A stretch of DNA of 32,381 bases from CAZCZZ01 sp964503335. Its GTDB lineage: Bacteria > Verrucomicrobiota > Kiritimatiellia > CAIVKH01. The stretch is from the NCBI GenBank assembly GCA_964503335.1, contig CAZCZZ010000048.1, forward strand, positions 1 to 32,381, given 5' to 3'. This document shows positions 22,965 to 30,031 of the stretch, one piece after another (the first letter of the stretch is position 1; each line of letters starts with the position of its first letter). Made by a program: the position numbers and the translations under genes. A model generated the notes under the pieces. The model saw nothing but the letters and a program-made list of their open reading frames with translations, ran no database searches and was not told the origin of the DNA.

Positions 22965-25283
22965 ATGGCTCTTGCGAAAGACATCGGGTTCAAGCAGGTC
23001 GGCCTGAGCATTCCTCGGGTGGACGGGGATGAAAAGGTTCGTGGCCTTTGTGAGTACGTCGACGACGTCCGCATTCCGGACTGTTGGCATGGCTGCATCG
23101 TTCGTTCACCAGTCTCATGCGGCCGGCTGAAGAAGCTCAATTTCGATCCCGCCTTCGACTGGTCCCGCGTCTGCGTCGTGCTGCCGGAGGACATTCCCGG
23201 CGAAAATATCGTGGACTTGAACGGTCGCGACATGCCGTTCATCGCTCACGACTGGATCCAGTATCTCGGGGAACCCATCGCTCTCGTGGCCGCGCCGACA
23301 AAGCAGCTCGCGCACGAGGCGGCGGACCGGATCAAGCCTGAGATCGAGGAACACCCACCCATTCACACGCTGGGCGAGATTGTTGAACGCCACCTCACGG
23401 GCAAACCTTTGCACCAGATGGCCGCGCAGACGATCGTGAAGGGCGATGCGGAGATGGCCCTCGCTGGTGCCGATGTAATCGTCGAAGGTTCGTACATGGC
23501 GGGACACCAGGAGCAGCTCTACATCGAACCCCAGGGCATGTTCGCCACGTTGGAGCCGGATGGCGGCGTCTTCCTGCAGGGCAGCTTGCAGTGTCCCTAC
23601 TACGTTGCGCCAGAACTGGTGATCACCCTGGGACTTCCCCTTGAGAAGATCCGCGTCAAACAGACGGCCGTCGGCGGAGCCTTCGGCGGCAAAGAGGAAT
23701 TCCCCACGCTCGTGGCCGGATATTGCGCCTTGCTTGCCATGAAGAGCAAAAAGCCGGTGAAGATCATCTACGACCGGCACCAGGACATTCTGTACACCAC
23801 AAAGCGTCACCCCGTCTGGGCACACTACAAAACGGGCCTCCGCAAGGACGGTACGCTGGTCGCGATGAAAGTTGATTTTGTCCTCGATGGCGGCGCGTAC
23901 ACGACGCTGAGCCCCGTCGTGCTCTGGCGCGGCGTCCTGCATACGACACTTGGCTACAAGTGCGAGAATGTCTTTGTCGACGGGCACGTCTACCGGACGA
24001 ACACCTTCCCCTGCGGAGCTTTCCGTGGATTTGGCGCGCCCCAGGCGATATGGGGGCTGGAGTCGCACATGGATGAATGTGCGGATCGACTCGGCATCGC
24101 GCCGGACGTGTTCCGCCTGAAAAATGCGCTGCACGTGGGCGACATCACGGCGACGGGCCAGGTGATCTCCGAGCCGATGGGGACGCCGGATGTCCTTGAA
24201 GCCACGCTTGCGCGATCGGATTTCACTCGCAAGCACGCGCAGTGTTCCCGCGGTAAAGCCAGGGACGGCAAACTCTACGGCATCGGCATCGCGTTCTTCG
24301 GCCATGGCTCCGGATTTACGGGAGATGGCGAGGCGCGTTTGAAATCGAAGGCTGCGATCGACTTGGAAATGGGCGCGGACGGAAGGCCTGTCGTCAATGT
24401 GCGGATCAGTTCCACGGAGATGGGACAGGGCACGATGACGATCATGCCGCAGATTGCGGCCGACGGGTTGTCGGTGGATTTCCACCACGTGAAGTGTCCG
24501 TTGCCCGACACGAAGTACGTGCCGGACAGCGGTCCGACCGTCGCCTCGCGCACCGCGATGGTGGTGGGCGGAACCGTCTTTGCAGCGGCGAAGAAGCTGA
24601 AGAAGGCGCTTGAAGAGTTCGCTTCGGAAAGTCTTTTCGGCGGCGAACCTGTGACCCTGCGCGAGGATGTCTTCACAAGTTCGTTCTCCGGGGCGTCGAA
24701 GCCTTTCGCGGATGTCGCGAAGCGCTATTTGAAGGACAAGGGCCCTCTTCGCGTGTACGAGCAGTTCAAGCTGCCTCCATCGATTAAGTGGGACCAGAAG
24801 ACCTTCAAGGGCGACTCCTATCCGTCATATTCGTGGGGCTGCAACATCGCCGAGGTCGAAGTCGACGAGATGACGCTTGAGGTGAAAGTCACGCGCGTGA
24901 CGGCGTTCTATGATATCGGCCGCGTCCTCAATCCGATGCTCGCCTCTGGACAGATTGAAGGCGGGCTTGTGCAGGCGCTGGGCTATGCGGTGATGGAGAA
25001 GATGGATATCAAGGACGGGAAGTACGACGCGAGCCGCATGCAAACCTACGTTGTGCCCACGGCGCTGGATGTGCCGCCGATGGATATCGATTTCATCGAG
25101 TATCCCTACACGCACTGCGAACCTGGCGCGAAGGGCGTGGGCGAGATCCCGATGGATGGACTTGCGCCGGCGACGGCCAACGCAGTGTTCGCGGCGACGG
25201 GTGTTCGCATCACGGATCTGCCGATCACACCGGAAAAGTTGTTCAAGCATCGCGGAAAATTCATCAGCGCAGGGCAGGTGTAA
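22965..25283 (+). CDS. Xanthine dehydrogenase-family molybdenum-binding subunit
   Basis: This 772-residue protein is a complete Mo-binding subunit with no Fe-S or FAD domains fused. Cofactor loops are GGAFGGKEEF (237-246), FRGFGAPQ (353-360) and the catalytic glutamate Glu727 in GAKGVGE. By hand alignment with bovine xanthine oxidase, Glu244 matches Glu802, Arg322 (WRGVLHTTLGYK) matches Arg880 and Phe356 matches Phe914, the residues that bind and orient the purine. The AYRCSFR loop of CO dehydrogenase is absent. I therefore favour purine (xanthine or hypoxanthine) oxidation, though related N-heterocycle dehydrogenases remain possible. The 2Fe-2S and FAD genes follow immediately, giving the order Mo, Fe-S, FAD. 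Confidence 0.88.
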   Translation: MALAKDIGFKQVGLSIPRVDGDEKVRGLCEYVDDVRIPDCWHGCIVRSPVSCGRLKKLNFDPAFDWSRVCVVLPEDIPGENIVDLNGRDMPFIAHDWIQYLGEPIALVAAPTKQLAHEAADRIKPEIEEHPPIHTLGEIVERHLTGKPLHQMAAQTIVKGDAEMALAGADVIVEGSYMAGHQEQLYIEPQGMFATLEPDGGVFLQGSLQCPYYVAPELVITLGLPLEKIRVKQTAVGGAFGGKEEFPTLVAGYCALLAMKSKKPVKIIYDRHQDILYTTKRHPVWAHYKTGLRKDGTLVAMKVDFVLDGGAYTTLSPVVLWRGVLHTTLGYKCENVFVDGHVYRTNTFPCGAFRGFGAPQAIWGLESHMDECADRLGIAPDVFRLKNALHVGDITATGQVISEPMGTPDVLEATLARSDFTRKHAQCSRGKARDGKLYGIGIAFFGHGSGFTGDGEARLKSKAAIDLEMGADGRPVVNVRISSTEMGQGTMTIMPQIAADGLSVDFHHVKCPLPDTKYVPDSGPTVASRTAMVVGGTVFAAAKKLKKALEEFASESLFGGEPVTLREDVFTSSFSGASKPFADVAKRYLKDKGPLRVYEQFKLPPSIKWDQKTFKGDSYPSYSWGCNIAEVEVDEMTLEVKVTRVTAFYDIGRVLNPMLASGQIEGGLVQALGYAVMEKMDIKDGKYDASRMQTYVVPTALDVPPMDIDFIEYPYTHCEPGAKGVGEIPMDGLAPATANAVFAATGVRITDLPITPEKLFKHRGKFISAGQV

Positions 25284-25285
25284 GC

Positions 25286-25771
25286 ATGGGAAAAATCCAT
25301 CGCGACTGGATCATCAATGGCGAAAAGCGCGAAGTGGAGTGTGCGCCGATGCGGCGGCTTCTCGATGTGCTGCGTGAAGAGCTCGATCTCAAGGGCACGA
25401 AGGAAGGCTGCGGCGAAGGCGAGTGCGGTGCCTGCACGGTGCTGTGGAACGGCAAGCCCGTGACGTCGTGTCTCGTGGCGGCGGGCCAGGTGCCCGACGG
25501 CGCAGAACTCATGACAATCGAAGGCCTCGAAAAGACGCCGGGCGGACGCACGCTGCAGCATGCCTACGTTGAACGCGGTGCGGCGCAGTGCGGCTTCTGC
25601 ATTCCGGGCATGATTCTCTCGTCCTACGCATTCCTGTCGAAGACGCCTGAGTTGAACGACGAAACGATCCGCGATGCGCACGCGGGAAACATCTGTCGGT
25701 GCACGGGCTACGCGAAGATCGTTGAAGCGGTCGCGACGGCCGCGGAGCGATGGCCGGGCGGGAAGAAGTGA
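25286..25771 (+). CDS. Xanthine dehydrogenase-family (2Fe-2S) subunit
   Basis: This 161-residue ferredoxin-like subunit starts two bases after the large-subunit stop. Two 2Fe-2S sets are complete: the plant-type cluster Cys42, 47, 50 and 62 (GCGEGECGACTVLWNG...SC) and the helical-domain cluster Cys102, 105, 137 and 139 (QCGFCIPGM, NICRCTGYAKI). It passes electrons from the molybdenum centre to the FAD subunit downstream. Length and spacing are standard. The stop codon lies within the first unit of a heptamer repeat. Confidence 0.95.
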   Translation: MGKIHRDWIINGEKREVECAPMRRLLDVLREELDLKGTKEGCGEGECGACTVLWNGKPVTSCLVAAGQVPDGAELMTIEGLEKTPGGRTLQHAYVERGAAQCGFCIPGMILSSYAFLSKTPELNDETIRDAHAGNICRCTGYAKIVEAVATAAERWPGGKK

Positions 25772-25795
25772 CCTGTAACCAGCAACCTGTGACCT
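25768..25795 (+). repeat. Degenerate heptamer tandem repeat between Fe-S and FAD subunit genes
   Basis: Four in-phase heptamers, GTGACCT, GTAACCA, GCAACCT and GTGACCT, fill the 29-bp gap between the two genes. The unit GTGACCT/GTAACCA is identical to units of the array at 11942-11976, 14 kb away, and like that array it begins on the upstream gene's stop codon. Confidence 0.8.
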
Positions 25796-25800
25796 GATTC

Positions 25801-26664
25801 ATGAGTCATATTGAAGAAGCTGAATTTGTTGCGCCCGCGTCGCTGGACGAGGCGTTGAAGTTGCTGGCGGATGAGAAGACGCGCGGGACGCTTCTCGCGG
25901 GTGGGAGCGATCTGATGGTGCAGTGGGAGGCGGGTGTTCGGCCTCCGCCTGTCCGCGTGATCAGCGTGAAGAGTGTGCCGGAACTGCGCGCTATTTCCGA
26001 AGAGCCCGGCCATGTCGTCATCGGGGCCGCTGTGACGCACTGGGAGATTCGCCACGCGCCGTTGATCAAGACGTTTGCCCCTTCGCTGTCGGATGCCTGT
26101 GCCACTGTGGGCGGGGCGCAGATTCAGGAACTGGGCACCATCGCGGGAAGCATCGCGAATGCGAGTCCGGCCGGTGACATCGCCCCGTCGCTGCTCGTCG
26201 CCGACGCATCCGTCGTCGTGGCCAGCGCGCGCGGTGAACGGGAGATGCCCTTGATCCAGTTCATGATGGGCTACAAGAAGATCGATCTTCAGCCCGACGA
26301 AATGATCGTGCGGTTCCGTGTTCCGAAGCTCCCGGCGGGCGGCCGCGAGGCGTGGCGCAAACTCGGCCCGCGTGCGGCGCAGGCCATTTCCAAGGTGATG
26401 GGAAGCTATCGCGGACGGATGAAGGACGGCCTGATTGAGAGTTTCGCCGTGGCGTTGGGAAGCGTCGGGCCGACCGCCATTCGCATCCCGGCGGTGGAGT
26501 CCCATGTCGCGGGCAAAGCCCCATCGCCTCAGCTCTTTGCTGAAGCAGAGCGCATCGCTTCGGATTTCGTCCAACCCATCAGCGACATCCGTTCAACCGC
26601 CGAGTACCGCAAATGGGTCTCCGGCCGAATTGTGCGGATGTTCCTCGAAGACCTTGCCGGTTAG
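25801..26664 (+). CDS. Xanthine dehydrogenase-family FAD-binding subunit
   Basis: This 287-residue subunit of the CoxM/CutM FAD group has the FAD pyrophosphate loop LLAGGSDLMVQWEAG (about 36-50) and TIAGSIANASPAGDIAPSL, the second FAD-contacting loop. It would accept electrons from the 2Fe-2S subunit and pass them to NAD+ or another acceptor. Typical length is 280-300. The ribosome binding site is weak because the space upstream is occupied by the heptamer repeat, so translation may rely on readthrough from the Fe-S gene. Its stop overlaps that of the convergent gene. Confidence 0.92.
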   Translation: MSHIEEAEFVAPASLDEALKLLADEKTRGTLLAGGSDLMVQWEAGVRPPPVRVISVKSVPELRAISEEPGHVVIGAAVTHWEIRHAPLIKTFAPSLSDACATVGGAQIQELGTIAGSIANASPAGDIAPSLLVADASVVVASARGEREMPLIQFMMGYKKIDLQPDEMIVRFRVPKLPAGGREAWRKLGPRAAQAISKVMGSYRGRMKDGLIESFAVALGSVGPTAIRIPAVESHVAGKAPSPQLFAEAERIASDFVQPISDIRSTAEYRKWVSGRIVRMFLEDLAG

Positions 26665-27578
26665 AAGGGGCCGGAGCCGGGTGGCGGCCAGTTCGTTGTG
26701 CTGATCAGCACGCTGTTGGCGAACACGTCGATCGTGTACTGACCGGGATTCGGCAGGCTTGTTGAAACCGGCTTCGGAAGCTGCAACTCATTCAGGGGGT
26801 CGCAATCCGGATTCACATAGCTCGCGTTGTTGACCTCTTGTCCCCATGAACCGACGGCCCGAATTGCTGCGGTCGTACAGGTGTTGCAGACCCACAACAG
26901 GATTGGCCGTGAGTTGAAAGGGTCGAGGCTTCCCTGGTCAAAGTTGACGACTTCGGCGCCCGTGACGATGCATGGCTCTGGCGCGGGGGGCTCCGGCGTG
27001 GGCTTGGGTTTGCTCGGCGATTTCGGTGCAGGGGCTGGTTTCGGGGTCGGGGCGGGTGTGGCGTCGACGATAGGTTCCGGATCCTCGCCGTCGTCATCGT
27101 CATCCAGCAGCACAGCCGTCGTGACGCCTGCGGCGACGAGCGCGCCTGCGCCGATCCAGAACCGTTTGCTCGCGAAGAGTGATCCTCCGGCGCCGGCTTT
27201 CTCGACGTTCGCTCCGTCGACCACCCGCACCGGTAACCAGACCGTGCTGCTTACGTTGCTTTCCGAATCCCATGCACTGATTGAGTACCAGAACCGGTTG
27301 ACCCCGCGGAACAGCGTGACGGGAATCTCTGCGTCGAATGCATTCTTCTCACCCCGGACCATCTTGAAGTCTGTGGGTGTGCCCGCCGGTGCGAGGCGAA
27401 CCTGGGTGACTACCGAGGTCAGTGTTGAGCCGACGCTTTCAATCGTCGCAACGATATGCGCGGGTACTCCACGCACAGCCTTGGTGACGGGGACGTGGTC
27501 TATGACAGGGCTCGCAGCGCAGATCGACGTGATGCTGGCGAAAAGGGATGCGATCAGGATGTGTGGGGCAATGCGCAT
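26661..27578 (-). CDS. Secreted or membrane-anchored protein of unknown function, Pro-rich linker
   Basis: This 305-residue protein has a signal peptide (MRIAPHILIASLFASITSICAAS), though the run shown to cleavage is approximate. An N-terminal domain of about 110 residues (HVPVTKAVRG to WLPVRVVDG) looks beta-rich, Ig/fibronectin-like. Then come a hydrophobic span FWIGAGALVAAGVTTAVLL, an acidic DDDDDGED stretch, a Pro/Ala/Lys linker of about 45 residues, and a C-terminal domain with cysteines in CIVTG, WVCNTCTTA and NPDCDP. A clear AAGGAA ribosome binding site precedes the ATG. The layout resembles outer-surface proteins of PVC/Hydrogenedentes-type bacteria that join a surface domain to the envelope. 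I cannot assign a function. It lies 31 bp after the MocA-like gene. Confidence 0.7.
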   Translation of the reverse strand: MRIAPHILIASLFASITSICAASPVIDHVPVTKAVRGVPAHIVATIESVGSTLTSVVTQVRLAPAGTPTDFKMVRGEKNAFDAEIPVTLFRGVNRFWYSISAWDSESNVSSTVWLPVRVVDGANVEKAGAGGSLFASKRFWIGAGALVAAGVTTAVLLDDDDDGEDPEPIVDATPAPTPKPAPAPKSPSKPKPTPEPPAPEPCIVTGAEVVNFDQGSLDPFNSRPILLWVCNTCTTAAIRAVGSWGQEVNNASYVNPDCDPLNELQLPKPVSTSLPNPGQYTIDVFANSVLISTTNWPPPGSGPF

Positions 27579-27609
27579 GACTATTCCTTATCGGTTTTAG
27601 GCGAGGATT

Positions 27610-28173
27610 TCAAAGGGATTGCCAGTCTTTGATGGTGTTCACATTCGTCAGGATGTGCCGGTCATCGCATGCGTATCGCTCTTCATGCGGCCCAAGCCAT
27701 TCGCCGAGATTCAACTCGGTTACGTCTGTCATGGCGACGAGCGTGTCGACAATTGCCGGGCTCAGCCAGACGAGGTGACCGGGGCTTCCTTCAAAGACGG
27801 GTCGCAGTGCGGCGGCGTTTTCCGAAGAGGCGCGAAGCAGGAGTGTCTTGAGTGTCGCGGGTTGAATGCCTGCGGCATCCACCGGCAAGATGATGCACCC
27901 GGAGCCTTTGGGAACCGTCGTCAATCCCTTGCGAACAGATGTAAAGCGGCCTTGGCTCCAGTCGGGGTTGATCGTGATGTCGCATCCGGGAAGCTGCGTC
28001 GCGACAGATTCCGCATCGTGTCCGAGCACGATATGCACCGGATCACATCCGCATGCCTTAAGCAGGGACCATTGCATGAAGGCGAGGGGTCCGAAGGGCG
28101 TTTCGAGCAGGGCCTTGGGCCGACCCATGCGGGATGAGGCGCCGGCTGCGACGACGATCCCGGCGGAGTTCAT
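27610..28173 (-). CDS. MocA-like molybdenum cofactor nucleotidyltransferase
   Basis: The correct start is the ATG at 28173, giving 187 residues; the frame stays open further upstream but only antisense to nothing conserved. The N-terminus IVVAAGASSRMGRPKALLE matches the nucleotide-binding loop of MobA-like transferases, in the form typical of MocA (molybdopterin cytidylyltransferase), and ILPVDAAGIQPATL supplies the metal-binding aspartate. MocA makes the cytosine-dinucleotide cofactor used by xanthine-dehydrogenase-family enzymes, which fits the hydroxylase genes facing it 1 kb away. The start overlaps the ORF6N gene stop by four bases. MobA-type GTP specificity cannot be excluded. Confidence 0.82.
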   Translation of the reverse strand: MNSAGIVVAAGASSRMGRPKALLETPFGPLAFMQWSLLKACGCDPVHIVLGHDAESVATQLPGCDITINPDWSQGRFTSVRKGLTTVPKGSGCIILPVDAAGIQPATLKTLLLRASSENAAALRPVFEGSPGHLVWLSPAIVDTLVAMTDVTELNLGEWLGPHEERYACDDRHILTNVNTIKDWQSL

Positions 28174-28679
28174 CCGAATCCTATCTTCTTCTTCGGTTTC
28201 TCGTCCGTGCTCATCAATTGTTTGATGGCATCGAACACAGCCTTGAACCGCGCGTCGTACTTCTTTTCCAGCGTCGCCATTCTGCGTGCGAGGTCGGTGT
28301 TTGTTGCGAGAAGCTGGCGGATGCGCACAAAGGCGCGGACGACCTGGATGCTGGCTTGAACCGCCACGGGGCTGTTCAGCACGGCGGCGAGCATGACGGC
28401 GCCGTGTTCGGTGAACGCGTAGGGCAGTGTTGCGGAATACTTGAGCTTCTGGAGGTGGTCGCAATTTGCGACCACCTGCTTCTTCTCGTCGTCGGTCAAC
28501 TGAAACATGAAATCAGCGGGAAACCGGTCCGCATTTCGCCGCACCTGTTCGTTCAGCCGCTTGGTAGGGACGCCGTAGAGTTCAGCGAGGTCGGCGTCGA
28601 TCATGACTTTCTGCCCGCGGATGATAAGGATTCCGCGATCGATTCGTTCTGCTGGAATAATCTCGTTGGACTCATTCAT
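28170..28679 (-). CDS. ORF6N-domain DNA-binding protein
   Basis: This 169-residue protein has the ORF6N domain at about 12-100: VMIDADLAELYGVPTKRLNEQVRRN, FPADFMFQLT and LPYAFTEHGAVMLAAVLNS are diagnostic (the first is quoted only to its conserved core). A predicted coiled coil (about 115-155) and a basic tail ending KPKKKIGFG follow. ORF6N domains occur in phage antirepressors and in stand-alone chromosomal proteins of unknown role. Here the gene carries two near-identical 25-bp palindromes, one at its start and one inside the codons for VVANCDHL, suggesting that it binds its own gene. It is coupled to the MocA-like gene by an ATGA overlap and divergent from maf with only 38 bp between. Confidence 0.85.
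   Translation of the reverse strand: MNESNEIIPAERIDRGILIIRGQKVMIDADLAELYGVPTKRLNEQVRRNADRFPADFMFQLTDDEKKQVVANCDHLQKLKYSATLPYAFTEHGAVMLAAVLNSPVAVQASIQVVRAFVRIRQLLATNTDLARRMATLEKKYDARFKAVFDAIKQLMSTDEKPKKKIGFG
28453..28477. repeat. 25-bp palindrome inside the ORF6N coding sequence
   Basis: Left arm AGGTGGTCGCA (28453-28463) and right arm TGCGACCACCT (28467-28477) are perfect 11-bp complements around ATT. On the coding strand it specifies VVANCDHL. It matches the palindrome at 28683-28707 in 22 of 25 positions; the two changed arm positions compensate each other so that symmetry is retained. Confidence 0.9.
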
Positions 28680-28682
28680 GCG

Positions 28683-28707
28683 AGGTGGTCACACTTTGTG
28701 ACCACCT
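28683..28707. promoter_or_regulatory. 25-bp palindrome at the ORF6N start, candidate autoregulatory operator
   Basis: Arms AGGTGGTCACA (28683-28693) and TGTGACCACCT (28697-28707) are perfect 11-bp complements around CTT. The element starts three bases upstream of the ORF6N ATG (28679) and ends ten bases before the maf start (28718), so it fills the divergent intergenic region. It could be a DNA operator for both genes, or an RNA hairpin occluding the ORF6N ribosome binding region. Confidence 0.75.
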
Positions 28708-28717
28708 TGTACCAGAT

Positions 28718-29284
28718 ATGAATCATCAACCCCACATCGTTTTGGCGAGCGCTTCACCCCGTCGCAAGGAGCTATTGGCCGGCTTGGGCGTCCACTTCGA
28801 GGTCTATGTCTCCGGCATTGAGGAGAAGCCCTGGCCGGATGAAACACCCGCTTCGTATTCGCTGCGTAATGCGTCGGACAAGGCGCGTGCCGTCGCGCTG
28901 GTCAGGCCCGGAGCTCTCATCATTGCCGCCGATACCATCGTCGTGCTTGGCGCCAAGATCCTCGAGAAGCCCGTCGATGCGCCACACGCCAAGGAAATGC
29001 TCCAGATGCTTTCGGGCCGCCGCCATGAGGTGATTACAGGCCTCTGCCTTCTCAAACCCGGATGCGAGTTTGCAGAGGCGGTTCGGACTGGTGTGGTGTT
29101 TCGCAGGTTGTCGGGTGCGGAAATCGAGGCCTATGTGGCCACCGGCGAACCCATGGATAAGGCCGGCGCCTACGCGATCCAGGGTGGCGCGGCTTCGTTT
29201 GTGGATCACGTGGAAGGGTCCTACACCAATGTGGTCGGCCTGCCCACCGAAAGACTAAGAACCTTGATTCAGCTGTGTGGATGA
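28718..29284 (+). CDS. maf: Maf family nucleoside triphosphate pyrophosphatase
   Basis: The family start MNHQPHIVLASASPRRKELL is reached with the ATG at 28718 (188 residues); the 11-codon upstream in-frame extension reads through the palindrome and is unlikely to be used. Motifs are SASPRRKELL (phosphate binding), AADTIVVLGAKILEKP (catalytic aspartate) and GAYAIQGGAASFVDHVEGSYTNVVGLP. Maf proteins hydrolyse dTTP, UTP, CTP or modified nucleotides to monophosphates, acting in house-cleaning and division control. The YceF/YhdE subgroup cannot be decided here. The ribosome binding site is weak. Gene ends 6 bp from the convergent vapC. Confidence 0.92.
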   Translation: MNHQPHIVLASASPRRKELLAGLGVHFEVYVSGIEEKPWPDETPASYSLRNASDKARAVALVRPGALIIAADTIVVLGAKILEKPVDAPHAKEMLQMLSGRRHEVITGLCLLKPGCEFAEAVRTGVVFRRLSGAEIEAYVATGEPMDKAGAYAIQGGAASFVDHVEGSYTNVVGLPTERLRTLIQLCG

Positions 29285-29290
29285 CGGGCG

Positions 29291-29734
29291 CTAGTCTCGG
29301 GGGCCGCGCGCGAAATCGACAATCTTCAACTGGGGGAAACGAGAGAAGTCCCGGTCGAGCGTGAGTAGCCGCTCCACGCCGTGTTCCCGGCAGACCGCCG
29401 CAATCTGAGCGTCAAACACGAGGTTTCCCCGAGTATCGGCATCTCTGGCGGTCGAAAGAAAAAGCCGGGGGAAAGAAGGTCCGGGATTCAGAACAAGCAG
29501 CGAAGGGCTGGAGCAAAGAGCTCCCAGCCAGTCGGCGACTTCCGTTGGCGTGGACGGGCGTGAGAATACCTTCCGATGTGTTACGACGCGGGCGAACTCG
29601 GCGAAACAAAACACGGGCAAAGCCCAGCGCGACGATCCCTCTGCCAGATGTCGAATCCACCGAGAGGCTGCGTCGTGCTGATCTGAATCGGTCCGATGCG
29701 CATGGATCAGGATGTTGGTGTCGACGGCTATCAA
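29291..29734 (-). CDS. vapC: VapC-type PIN-domain ribonuclease toxin
   Basis: This 147-residue protein starts at a TTG overlapping the antitoxin stop (TTGA). The PIN signature is intact: Asp5 in AVDTNILIHAHR, Glu in FCFAEFARVV near 46, Asp in LVFDAQIAAVCREHG near 108 and Asp in LLTLDRDFSRFP near 126. It belongs to the VapC subgroup ending in a FPQLKIVDF-like strand. It is a predicted Mg-dependent endoribonuclease. It is convergent with maf, 6 bp apart, and shows no metabolic link with its neighbours. Confidence 0.88.
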   Translation of the reverse strand: MIAVDTNILIHAHRTDSDQHDAASRWIRHLAEGSSRWALPVFCFAEFARVVTHRKVFSRPSTPTEVADWLGALCSSPSLLVLNPGPSFPRLFLSTARDADTRGNLVFDAQIAAVCREHGVERLLTLDRDFSRFPQLKIVDFARGPRD

Positions 29735-29970
29735 TCGCGATCCCCCATAAGGTCGTAGAGGGCATCGCGGTCATTGATGTCAACACCTGGCAGGATCTTC
29801 CCTTTAACGGGCTTGCCCTTGAAGCGATAGGGCGTGTGGACTTCCTGCTCCATGGCGAGCAGTTGGCGCATGGCTGTCTCAACGAAGGATGTCAGCGTGC
29901 GATCTGTGGCCGCCGCCCGCTTCTTGGCGTCCTTCAGGAGGTCGTCGTCGAGGTTTAGGGTTGTCTTCAT
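29731..29970 (-). CDS. vapB: VapB-type ribbon-helix-helix antitoxin
   Basis: Start at the ATG at 29970 gives 79 residues beginning MKTTLNLDDDLLKDAKKRAA, the standard start of this ribbon-helix-helix antitoxin group; the frame extends 12 codons upstream without homology. The C-terminus (KGKILPGVDINDRDALYDLM) resembles the toxin-binding tail of VapB partners, which often have the form PGVDLNDRAALLD. It pairs with the overlapping vapC. Upstream AT-rich DNA with a repeated CCATAT is a likely operator. Confidence 0.85.
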   Translation of the reverse strand: MKTTLNLDDDLLKDAKKRAAATDRTLTSFVETAMRQLLAMEQEVHTPYRFKGKPVKGKILPGVDINDRDALYDLMGDRD

Positions 29971-29978
29971 ACATACAC

Positions 29979-29997
29979 CCATATCATAAAACCATAT
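29979..29997. promoter_or_regulatory. candidate operator/promoter region of the third vapBC
   Basis: CCATAT occurs at 29979-29984 and 29992-29997 in the only AT-rich stretch of this area (about 29966-30003), directly upstream of vapB on the minus strand. Thirteen-base spacing and position suggest an antitoxin binding site overlapping the promoter. Confidence 0.4.
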
Positions 29998-30031
29998 AAC
30001 TGTCAAAGTGTTGCCCGGACGCGCTCGCTGC

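Noticed and set aside
10347..25795. CRISPR-like interpretation of the short repeats
   Set aside because: Units are 7 bp with no spacers, and no cas genes are present.
28563..28572. GGTAGGGACG inside the ORF6N gene, identical to the head of the 7461 element
   Set aside because: No matching stem follows and the bases encode the conserved GVPTK of the ORF6N domain, so the match is best explained by the protein sequence.
28685..28717. Eleven-codon N-terminal extension of Maf
   Set aside because: It is written by the palindrome, lacks a ribosome binding site, and Maf homology begins at the ATG at 28718.
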